Assembly (NCBI GenBank): GCA_046712825.1
Contig: JBKKCR010000255.1
Span: 1 to 18,227 of the forward strand
Direction of reading: 5' to 3'
Source of the DNA: DATFGK01 sp046712825
GTDB lineage: Bacteria > Actinomycetota > AC-67
DNA length: 18,227 nucleotides
Shown: piece after piece, positions 7,205 through 13,254 of the stretch
How positions within the stretch are numbered: position 1 is the stretch's first letter
How the letters are laid out: each line of letters starts with the position of its first letter
Made by a program: the position numbers and the translations under genes
Notes under the pieces: generated by a model
What the model saw: the letters and a program-made list of their open reading frames with translations, nothing else
What the model was told of the DNA's origin: nothing
Database searches by the model: none

Positions 7205-7735
7205 CTAGCAGGGTAACCCGGTCCCCTTCCCCAGCTGCGGATTTGAGGAGCTCCTTACTGCCACGATAAGACCATACTCTCCTCCGTCGCACCCAAGCAG
7301 CGCGGCCGTGACCTTGCCGTTCTCCTCAAGAACGTAGACGCCGGTTAGCTTGGAATAACTGCCGAAGGGATAGTTGGCGAAGACGAGCACCCCGGCCCCA
7401 CCGCTCGTGGCGATGCTGGCACCGCCACCGGGGGAAGCTGAGTCGATGCCCACGCAGTAGTAGGTTCCGAGCGGCCCCGGGCTACATTTCAGGAGAAGGA
7501 CGACCACGCCGGTTTGGCCGAAATAGTTGGCTTGGACGAGCACCCCGTCCCCACTCCTCGTCGTGATGCTGGCAGCGCCACCGGGGGAAGAGGAGTCGAT
7601 GCCCACGCAGTAGTGGGTTCCGAGCGGTCCATCCTTACATTTCACGGTAGCCCCCGCAGGTCCTCCGCCGAGGAGGCCGAACAAGCCACCCATCACGAGG
7701 GCGAGCACCATCATCCGAACGAGCGACTTTTTCAT
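7205..7735 (-). CDS. Small secreted protein with two tandem ~51-residue repeats and six cysteines
   Basis: A 176-residue protein of unknown function. It begins MKKSLVRMMVLALVMGG, a clear Sec signal peptide with likely cleavage after AGA near residue 29. Two tandem repeats follow, at about residues 32-80 and 83-132, each with the pattern K-C, GPLGT, YCVGIDS, SPGG, ASI, then GVLV-ANY. Cysteines at 33/43 and 84/94 are spaced exactly 51 residues apart, and C149 and C176 complete an even set of six, suggesting disulfides outside the cell. The start is ATG at 7735, with GGGGG four to eight bases upstream; an earlier in-frame start at 7795 is rejected because the signal peptide would be internal. 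The gene lies inside the DNA that interrupts the second crp. The frame is intact, unlike the fragments around it. I do not recognise the family. Confidence 0.72.
   Translation of the reverse strand: MKKSLVRMMVLALVMGGLFGLLGGGPAGATVKCKDGPLGTHYCVGIDSSSPGGAASITTRSGDGVLVQANYFGQTGVVVLLLKCSPGPLGTYYCVGIDSASPGGGASIATSGGAGVLVFANYPFGSYSKLTGVYVLEENGKVTAALLGCDGGEYGLIVAVRSSSNPQLGKGTGLPC
7411..7651. repeat. Direct DNA repeat, 153-bp period, within the secreted-protein gene
   Basis: The DNA at 7441-7474 recurs at 7594-7627 with one mismatch in 34 bases, and similarity extends about 30 bases to either side. The 153-bp offset equals 51 codons, so this is an in-frame duplication giving the two protein repeats. 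Strong nucleotide identity points to a fairly recent duplication or to homogenisation. Confidence 0.7.
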
Positions 7736-7815
7736 GATCCCCCGTTCTGCCGGCGACGAGCTGCGCCTGGCCTCCTCACCGTAGCGACCTTCCACCTACT
7801 CTCCTCCCGGCGGAC

Positions 7816-7832
7816 CTGCAATGTCAATGCAG
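7816..7832. promoter_or_regulatory. 17-bp near-perfect palindrome CTGCAATGTCAATGCAG
   Basis: Seven of eight base pairs around the central T are complementary. It lies about 80 bp upstream of the secreted-protein start and 21 bp from the point where crp homology resumes (7854). It could be an operator for the secreted-protein gene or a recombination-type site tied to the insertion. No partner copy was found at the other junction, and the role is unknown. Confidence 0.35.
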
Positions 7833-7853
7833 TTGGTCTCAGTCTTTTGACGC

Positions 7854-8284
7854 TGTCCTGGATCGCCTGGTCTTGCCGCCGGATCATCTGCACCAGCACC
7901 TGCAGCAGCCCCCATGCGACTTCGGGGTGCGTGTTCACGTAGGGGCGGAAGTCGTCGTGCGCGAGCGCGTGCAGGACGGTGGGCTCCATCGTTCGCGCGT
8001 CGGCGGTCCGTTGCTGCTCGATGAACAAGGACAGCTCGCCGAACACCTGGCCGGGCCCGATGATCGACGAACGCTTCGCGGCCGTCGGGCGCCAGTGTCG
8101 TGATCTTGATCCGCCCGGACTTGACCAGATAGAGGTGCGCGCCGGTATCTCCCTGTCGGAACACGGTGTCGCCGCGATCGTAGGACTGTCGGACGAGGGA
8201 CCCGGACCCGGCCAGCGCCTCGCGGTCGCTCTCGGGGAGCGATGAGAACAGCGGCACCGCGGAGATCAGCTGCTTCCGGTCCAC
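7854..8284 (-). pseudogene. Broken second crp copy, N-terminal cyclic-nucleotide-binding part
   Basis: The minus strand starts with GTG at 8284, AGGGGG five bases upstream, and reads MDRKQLISAVPLFSSLPESD, closely matching the intact regulator. A two-residue insertion (GS) occurs near residue 28. A two-base deletion near 8065 breaks the frame after REAFV. The other frame then continues FGELSLFIEQQRTADART through QDQAIQD, equivalent to residue 142, where homology stops at 7854. The ligand-binding cassette is preserved at sequence level but cannot be translated with the start. The DNA-binding half is 830 bp away. The upstream promoter-like block is retained. Confidence 0.88.
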
Positions 8285-8304
8285 GAGTCCCCCTAGGCTG
8301 CGCG

Positions 8305-8350
8305 GATGGTAGTGGATTTTCGGGCATCTCGGGCGCTCCGGTAAGGTTTG
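8305..8350. promoter_or_regulatory. Conserved upstream block, copy 2: candidate bidirectional promoter for crp' and usp operon
   Basis: This block is 41/46 identical to 6619-6664. On the minus strand it ends in TACCAT, about 20 bases from the crp' start, leaving a short leader with its AGGGGG ribosome site. On the plus strand it ends in TAAGGT (8342-8347), a good actinobacterial-type -10 that would give a leader of about 60 bases for the stress-protein operon. No convincing -35 was seen in either direction, so activator-dependent use is possible. Confidence 0.5.
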
Positions 8351-8388
8351 TCAAGGAAGAAACCGCGCTCCGCTTCCTGACCTCTGGG

Positions 8389-8400
8389 GGAGCCGGCTCC
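8389..8400. promoter_or_regulatory. 12-bp perfect palindrome next to the usp ribosome binding site
   Basis: GGAGCCGGCTCC is fully self-complementary and ends directly before the ribosome binding site AAGGGGGG (8401-8408) of the first stress-protein gene. It could be an operator. Alternatively its CTCC half could pair with the G-rich ribosome site and affect translation. In GC-rich DNA it may also be chance. Confidence 0.3.
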
Positions 8401-8412
8401 AAGGGGGGACGC

Positions 8413-8835
8413 ATGTTCAAGAAGATCCTCGTCGGGACCGACGGGTCCGATACGGCGAACAAGGCCGTCGAGCACGCCGCCGAACTGGCCAAAGCGATGG
8501 GTGCCGAGCTGGTCGTCCTGACCGCGTACGCCCCGCCGCGCTCCGACGTCGGTTCGACGTTCGGGCGCGCCGACGCCTATCCCGGCCAGGAGATCGGCCA
8601 GGCGATCCTCCGCGACGCCGAGAAGCATCTCGGCGAAGGGCTAAAGATCAAGAGCGTGGTTCGGGAAGGCGATCCCGCGGAAGGCTTGATCGATGTGGCT
8701 GAGGAGGAGGGGGTAGACCTCATCGTGGTCGGCAACAAGGGCATGACCGGCACGAAGCGGTTCCTGCTCGGATCGGTTCCCAATCAGATCTCGCACCACG
8801 CACCCAGCAACGTCCTTATCGTTCACACGACCTGA
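8413..8835 (+). CDS. Universal stress protein (UspA family), ATP-binding type
   Basis: A 140-residue single-domain UspA-family protein. It opens with KKILVGTDGSDTANKAV, the usual first strand and the Asp that contacts the nucleotide. Near the C-terminus, GNKGMTGTKRFLLGS fits the ATP-binding G-2X-G-9X-G-S motif exactly. Members of this type bind ATP and act as cytosolic stress or metabolic-state proteins, often as dimers. The ATG at 8413 has AAGGGGGG four bases upstream; extending to 8242 would run through the promoter-like block. The gene is the first of a probable operon with a second stress protein 16 bases downstream and two sugar-phosphate enzymes. A CRP-linked upstream block suggests cyclic-nucleotide control, which is inference. 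Confidence 0.94.
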   Translation: MFKKILVGTDGSDTANKAVEHAAELAKAMGAELVVLTAYAPPRSDVGSTFGRADAYPGQEIGQAILRDAEKHLGEGLKIKSVVREGDPAEGLIDVAEEEGVDLIVVGNKGMTGTKRFLLGSVPNQISHHAPSNVLIVHTT

Positions 8836-8851
8836 GCAACGGGAGGCCAAC

Positions 8852-9223
8852 GTGTACAAGAAGGTGCTGATCGCGACCGACGGTTCGGTCACGGCCTCGC
8901 ACGCGGCCGAGGTCGGTGTGGACGTAGCGAAGGCGTCTGGTGCCGAGGTTCTGCTGCTGCACGTCGGCGACCCGAAGGACGGGAAGAAGGTCCTCTCCCA
9001 GGCGGAGAAGGCGCACGGCAAGTCCGGCGTCACGATCAAGACGCAGAGCGTGTCGGGGGATCCGGCCGACATGATCTGCGAGGTCGCCGAGCGAGACGGG
9101 GTCGACCTCATCGTGGTCGGGAACAAGGGCATGACCGGCGCGAAGCGGTTCCTGCTGGGCTCGGTGCCGAATCAGGTATCGCACCACGCGCCCTGCAACG
9201 TCCTGATCGTCAAGACCACGTAG
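8852..9223 (+). CDS. Universal stress protein (UspA family), second tandem copy
   Basis: A 123-residue UspA-family protein, shorter than its neighbour because the loop region after the second strand (VGDPKDGKK) is reduced. It keeps the opening YKKVLIATDGSVTASHAAE and the ATP-binding motif GNKGMTGAKRFLLGS. The start is GTG at 8852 with a strong GGGAGG ribosome site five bases upstream. The last ~120 bases are much more similar to the first copy than the rest is (compare 8713-8835 with 9101-9223), suggesting tandem duplication with later homogenisation or strong constraint on the nucleotide-binding end. The pair may form heterodimers. The pgi gene follows after 14 bases. Confidence 0.93.
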   Translation: MYKKVLIATDGSVTASHAAEVGVDVAKASGAEVLLLHVGDPKDGKKVLSQAEKAHGKSGVTIKTQSVSGDPADMICEVAERDGVDLIVVGNKGMTGAKRFLLGSVPNQVSHHAPCNVLIVKTT

Positions 9224-9237
9224 CGGTCTCGCGCGTC

Positions 9238-10872
9238 GTGCTCGACGCCGAATGGGGCAAGGAAAGCCGCGACGTCGCCGACGCGCTTGAAGACGCCAAG
9301 GCCGCCGACGTCACCGCTCGCATCTGGCGTCGCGACGCCTCGTTGTGGTCGGAGAACCATGCCGTCCAGCGGGCGATCGCGAACCGTCTCGGCTGGCTCG
9401 ACGCCGCTGAATGGGCTCGCCGGCATCTGGATCAACTGAGCCCGTTCGCCGTCTCGTCGTCCGGAACGCCCGTGGGGCTGCTCGGCATGGGGGGATCCTC
9501 GCTCGCGCCGGACGTCGTCTCCAAGGTGTTCGACCGTCCCCTGACGGTGCTCGACTCGACCGACCCGAACGAGGTACGAAGTGCGGAAGCGTCGCTGCCG
9601 CTTCCCGACGCACGGTTCATCGTCGCTTCGAAGTCGGGCGAGACGATCGAAACGCGGTCGCACGCCGCCTACTTCCTCGAGCGGACCGGGGCGCCGGAGC
9701 GGTTCGCGGCGATCACCGATCCCGGGTCGGCGCTTGAGGCGCTCGCGACCGAGAAGGGCTTCGGCGGAACCTTCCTGAACCCGCCGGACATCGGCGGCCG
9801 CTACTCGGCGCTCTCGTACTTCGGGCTCGTGCCGTCGGCGGCGATCGGTGTCGCGGTCGAGCCGCTGCTCGACGCGGCGCAGGAGGCGATGGAGCTCTGC
9901 CGCGACCCCGAGGGGCCGGGGCTAGTGCTCGGCGTCGGGCTGGCGGAGCTCGCGGACGAGGGCCGCGACAAGGTGACGTTCGTGGCGTCGGCCGGCCTGG
10001 AAGCGTTCGGCGCGTGGGCGGAGCAGCTCCTCGCCGAGTCGACGGGAAAGCTCGGTGTAGGGCTGATCCCGGTCGACGGTGAGCCGCTCGGGACGCCGGC
10101 CGCGTACGACGACGATCGCGTGTTCGTGCATCTGCGGCTCGCGGGCTCGGACGAGCACTCAGCGGCCATGTCGGGGTTGCGCGAAGAGGGGCATCCGGTC
10201 GTCACGATCGACGTCCCATCGCGCGAGGCGCTGGGTGCTCAGTTCTTCCTGTGGGAGTTCGCGACGGCGGCCGCCGGATGGCGCCTCGGGATCAACCCGT
10301 TCGATGAGCCGAACGTCTCGGAGTCCAAGCAGAACACGGCGCGGCTGATCGAAGCGTACGTGCGCGACGGCGCGATCCCCGGCCCGGACCCGGTCGCCGA
10401 AGAGGACGGCGTCTTGCTCTACGAGCCGGTCGAGACCGAGTCGGTCACCGAGGCGCTCAACGCGCTGTTCGGCTACTTCCATCGCGACCGCTACGTCGCG
10501 CTGCAAGCGTTCCTGCCGCGGTTGCCCTCGGTCGAGCAGGCGCTGCGCGAGATCCGAACGTCGATCCGAGACACACGCCGCTTCGCGACCACGGTCGGAT
10601 TCGGCCCGCGTTACCTGCATTCGACCGGCCAGCTCCACAAGGGCGGCCCCGACACGGGCTTGTTCATTCAGATCACCGCCGAGCACGGCGACGATGTTCC
10701 TATCCCCGGCCAGCCCTACACGTTCGGGGTTCTGCAGGCTGCGCAGGCCGCCGGCGACTACGAGGCGCTCGCCTCGCGCGATCGAAGGGTCCTGCGGCTC
10801 CACCTCACCGAAGGGTTCGAGGCGGGATTGCCGGTGATCGCGCGCATGATCCGCAGCGCTCTTCCCCGGTGA
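9238..10872 (+). CDS. pgi: Glucose-6-phosphate isomerase of the Tal-Pgi fusion type, stand-alone
   Basis: A 544-residue phosphoglucose isomerase, interconverting glucose 6-phosphate and fructose 6-phosphate. Features include GMGGSSLAP (about 83-91), the phosphate-binding SKSGET at 131-136, GGRYSALSYFGLVP, NPFDEPNVSESK, and the late HKGGPDTGLF with the likely catalytic K468. The sequence most resembles the isomerase half of actinobacterial bifunctional transaldolase/phosphoglucose isomerases, including its opening RIWRRDASLW and RLGWLD, yet no transaldolase domain is attached. The start is GTG at 9238, 14 bases after the preceding stop; no good ribosome site precedes it, so translation may depend on coupling. 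The stop overlaps the lactonase start (GTGA). It would supply or withdraw glucose 6-phosphate for the oxidative pentose phosphate pathway. Confidence 0.9.
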   Translation: MLDAEWGKESRDVADALEDAKAADVTARIWRRDASLWSENHAVQRAIANRLGWLDAAEWARRHLDQLSPFAVSSSGTPVGLLGMGGSSLAPDVVSKVFDRPLTVLDSTDPNEVRSAEASLPLPDARFIVASKSGETIETRSHAAYFLERTGAPERFAAITDPGSALEALATEKGFGGTFLNPPDIGGRYSALSYFGLVPSAAIGVAVEPLLDAAQEAMELCRDPEGPGLVLGVGLAELADEGRDKVTFVASAGLEAFGAWAEQLLAESTGKLGVGLIPVDGEPLGTPAAYDDDRVFVHLRLAGSDEHSAAMSGLREEGHPVVTIDVPSREALGAQFFLWEFATAAAGWRLGINPFDEPNVSESKQNTARLIEAYVRDGAIPGPDPVAEEDGVLLYEPVETESVTEALNALFGYFHRDRYVALQAFLPRLPSVEQALREIRTSIRDTRRFATTVGFGPRYLHSTGQLHKGGPDTGLFIQITAEHGDDVPIPGQPYTFGVLQAAQAAGDYEALASRDRRVLRLHLTEGFEAGLPVIARMIRSALPR

Positions 10873-11612
10873 CGCGCCCGGTCGAGGTCTTCCCCGACCC
10901 GGAGTCGCTCGCCGAACGAACCTGCGCGCTGATCTCGGAGACCGTGGCCGATGCGCTGGCGACTCGCGAACGCGCGCTGGTCGCACTGTCCGGCGGCTCG
11001 ACGCCGCGCCGGACGTACGAGTTGCTCGGGGCGGGCGGCACGCTCGCTGCGAAGGGCGTCGAGATCTTCTTCGCCGACGAGCGATGCGTTCCGCCCGACG
11101 ACCACGCCTCGAACTATCGGCTGGTCGCCGAGACGATCGGCGACAGCGGCAACGTGAGGCGCATGCGCGGCGAGATCGATCCCGACGAGTCCGCGCGCGA
11201 ATACGAGGCGCTCCTGCGCGAGCGGTTCACCGACGACGCGCCCGCCCTCGACCTGATGGTGCTCGGGATCGGATCGGACGGACACACCGCGTCGCTGTTC
11301 CCCGGCTCGCCCGAGCTCGATGAGCGTGAACGGTGGGTCGCCTCCACGGAGCGGGAGCACGGATGGGTACGTCGCGTAACGCTCACCTTGCCCGTGCTGA
11401 ACGCGGCGCGACGGACGCTGATGCTCGCGGCCGGTCGCGACAAGGCGAAAGCCGTCGCCGAAATCCTCTCCGGCGGAACATCGCCGGCCGCCCGGGTGCT
11501 CGGCGCGCATCTTCTGCTGGACGAGGCCGCGGCCGGCGCTCCGATCCCGCCCCGCCCGCGGCGCGACCCGGACGAGCTATTCGACTTGACTACCGAGAAC
11601 GGTGACACCTGA
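10869..11612 (+). CDS. pgl: 6-phosphogluconolactonase
   Basis: A 247-residue 6-phosphogluconolactonase of the SOL/DevB family, hydrolysing 6-phosphoglucono-delta-lactone to 6-phosphogluconate, the second step of the oxidative pentose phosphate pathway. Key segments are the sugar-isomerase-like phosphate site LSGGSTPRRTYELL (about 40-53), FFADERCVPPDDHASNYRL (68-86) and GIGSDGHTASLFPGS, which carries the catalytic-site His. The length is normal. The start is GTG at 10869, overlapping the pgi stop by four bases, so the two are translationally coupled. No glucose-6-phosphate dehydrogenase is in the window. The gene ends three bases before the convergent lipoprotein gene, with no obvious terminator between them. 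Confidence 0.93.
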   Translation: MTRPVEVFPDPESLAERTCALISETVADALATRERALVALSGGSTPRRTYELLGAGGTLAAKGVEIFFADERCVPPDDHASNYRLVAETIGDSGNVRRMRGEIDPDESAREYEALLRERFTDDAPALDLMVLGIGSDGHTASLFPGSPELDERERWVASTEREHGWVRRVTLTLPVLNAARRTLMLAAGRDKAKAVAEILSGGTSPAARVLGAHLLLDEAAAGAPIPPRPRRDPDELFDLTTENGDT

Positions 11613-11615
11613 CGC

Positions 11616-12374
11616 TTACGGCCAGGCCGCTTCGATCTCGATATCGGTGAGATCTTCCGCGCTGGTGTTGCGTAGCGCGAGCGCGAACTCGGATGGAGAG
11701 CTGAGCGTCGCGGTCACCGTGAGGGGCGGTGGACCGCCGACCTCGCCGGCGATCCGGTACGGGATCCCCGTCGAGGAGAACGAGCGCGCGAGCACGCGAC
11801 CCTCGAGGACCTCGAGCACTCCCGAGCCGCCGGCCCATCGCGCTGTCGCGGTGAACCGGCCGCCGTGGACGGGCAGCATCTCGAGGAACGGATTGCAGCC
11901 GTTGTCCTTACAGACCGACGCTCCGGCCGGACGCGGGATGACCGGCAGGCGGAACACGATCGCGCGTCCGGCTTCCTCGAACTCCATGCGGATCCCAAGG
12001 GTGACGGGATCGCCCTCGCGTACCAACGCCACGGCCCCCAGGCCCGAGAGCGTCAGCCCCTCGCGGACGCCGTCGGGGAGGTCGGGCAGGCACGCCGACT
12101 GCTCGGGGATGGGGTCGTCGATCGCTTTGAGCGGGCAGGCGATGATCCGGCCGGAAACCGACGAGCGGTCCACGCGCAGGTGCACGGCGACGTCCTTCGG
12201 CTGGAACCCTATGCGCACGGCATTGTCCTCGCCGGCGCGGATCTGAACGTTGCGCGCAACCAGCTCGACGCGGGTCGAAACCGACCCGGTTTGGCCGGGG
12301 GTCGGATCGAAGAAGTCATCGCGACATCCCGTGAGCGCCAGCAGCAGAGCCGCGGCCAGGGCGAATCGGCGCAT
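11616..12374 (-). CDS. Predicted lipoprotein of unknown function
   Basis: A 252-residue protein with a short lipoprotein signal, MRRFALAAALLLALTGC, whose lipobox LTGC puts the lipidated Cys at position 17. The mature part, starting RDDFFDPTPGQTGS, is rich in beta-strand-like alternations with no recognised catalytic motif. Four further cysteines occur, in ACPLKAID, SACLPD and VCKDNGC, possibly as disulfides. It probably sits on the outer face of the membrane. The ATG at 12374 overlaps the upstream hydrolase stop in a TGATG junction, so translation is coupled and the two are likely made together. I do not recognise the family. Confidence 0.8.
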   Translation of the reverse strand: MRRFALAAALLLALTGCRDDFFDPTPGQTGSVSTRVELVARNVQIRAGEDNAVRIGFQPKDVAVHLRVDRSSVSGRIIACPLKAIDDPIPEQSACLPDLPDGVREGLTLSGLGAVALVREGDPVTLGIRMEFEEAGRAIVFRLPVIPRPAGASVCKDNGCNPFLEMLPVHGGRFTATARWAGGSGVLEVLEGRVLARSFSSTGIPYRIAGEVGGPPPLTVTATLSSPSEFALALRNTSAEDLTDIEIEAAWP

Positions 12375-13177
12375 CACGCGGCGTCGGCTGCCGACAGGAA
12401 CGCAGCTACCCGGTTCGCGAACGCGAGCGGATCGTCGAGCATCGAAAGCGGCTCCGGCCACATCCTGAGCTCGGCGTTCGGCAGCAGCTCGGCGAGGCGA
12501 TGCGCGACCTCGGCCGGGTGGAGAGGGTCGCCCTCGTGGGCGAGGATCAGCGTCGGTGCGGTCACGCGCGACAACACCGATCCGTCGACCAGCGGCTGCG
12601 CGCCGTCGACCGAGGCCCGCAGGGCTCGCGGGATCCCGGTTGCGTTCATGCGCAGAACCCGTGCGCGGATCAAGTGCCGCCATTGCGGGCGGGTCTCGAA
12701 CAACGGCTGCGACTCGGGCGCGGCGACCGCCATGTCCGCGACCTCTTCCAGCGTTTTCGTCTCCAAGAGCTCGGCCAGCGGTGGGTAGCGATCCTTCGCG
12801 GCCTGGTGCGCGGAGTCCACGCGCGCCGGGATGAACAGCACGATCCGCTCGAAGCGATCCGGCCGATCGGCGACGAGGTTCAGGATCGCGCCGGCACCCA
12901 TCGACACGCCGAACGCGCGGGTGGCGCCGTACGTGTCGGCCACGAACTCCAGATCGCGGCGCATCGCGGGGTAGTCGTAGCCGGCTTCCTCCGGCGGCGC
13001 CTCGCTTCGCCCGTGCCCGCGGAAGTCGAACAGGACGCGCGTTCCCGCGGCGTTGTGCGCGAAGTACGCGATCTCCTCGGACGACGAGGTGATGCCGTGC
13101 GCGACGACGGTTACGGGGTCACCACCGCCGAGCACGTCCACCCATAGGCGGCAATCGGGGCCATCGATCAAAGGCAC
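12374..13177 (-). CDS. Alpha/beta-hydrolase-fold protein, catalytic His apparently missing
   Basis: A 267-residue alpha/beta hydrolase-fold protein. Visible elements are the oxyanion HGITSS (27-32), FRGHGRS (52-58), the nucleophile elbow GVSMGAG with S92, and the acidic-residue strand AHEGDPLHP with D217. In related hydrolases the catalytic His follows about 25 residues later, in a GHxxxxEDP-like segment. Here that segment reads WPEPLSMLDDP (240-250), and no His occurs after H226. The protein may be inactive, use another residue, or have a non-hydrolytic role. The GTG start at 13177 lacks a clear ribosome site. It overlaps the lipoprotein start, so the pair forms one transcription unit. Confidence 0.85.
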   Translation of the reverse strand: MPLIDGPDCRLWVDVLGGGDPVTVVAHGITSSSEEIAYFAHNAAGTRVLFDFRGHGRSEAPPEEAGYDYPAMRRDLEFVADTYGATRAFGVSMGAGAILNLVADRPDRFERIVLFIPARVDSAHQAAKDRYPPLAELLETKTLEEVADMAVAAPESQPLFETRPQWRHLIRARVLRMNATGIPRALRASVDGAQPLVDGSVLSRVTAPTLILAHEGDPLHPAEVAHRLAELLPNAELRMWPEPLSMLDDPLAFANRVAAFLSAADAA

Positions 13178-13238
13178 GGCGGGTAGGGTACCAGCGGGGC
13201 CGTCGTCATCGGGACGTCGGGCCGGTATTGCGAGGCGC

Positions 13239-13244
13239 TATCCT
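13239..13244 (+). promoter_or_regulatory. Candidate -10 element TATCCT for the GroES-like gene
   Basis: TATCCT fits TANNNT and ends ten bases before the ATG at 13255. The transcript would then have a leader of only a few bases or none. No consensus -35 is visible at 17-18 bp spacing. Confidence 0.35.
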
Positions 13245-13254
13245 AGAGGCTTCC

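Larger units (their letters stand above)
6688..8373. repeat. Tandem duplication unit 2, decayed and interrupted
   Basis: This is the second copy of the cyclase-3'-end / crp / upstream-block unit. It carries three frameshifts relative to unit 1 (near 6830-6839, near 6930 and near 8065), has lost crp codons 143-188, and contains about 829 bp of unrelated DNA between roughly 7025 and 7853. The rest aligns well with unit 1, including a 91-bp stretch (7964-8054) identical to 6236-6326. Confidence 0.8.

Noticed and set aside
7025..7853. Insertion sequence or integron cassette explanation for the inserted segment
   Set aside because: No transposase, integrase, terminal inverted repeats or flanking target duplication could be found by reading.
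7732..8046. Open frame starting inside the broken crp copy and reading FGELSLFIEQQ
   Set aside because: It is the second half of the frameshifted crp' running on into unrelated DNA; there is no plausible start and it is covered as pseudogene.
6688..8284. Sequencing error as the cause of the frameshifts in the second unit
   Set aside because: All three are confined to this unit, while long frames on both sides are intact, and a large replacement independently shows loss of function.
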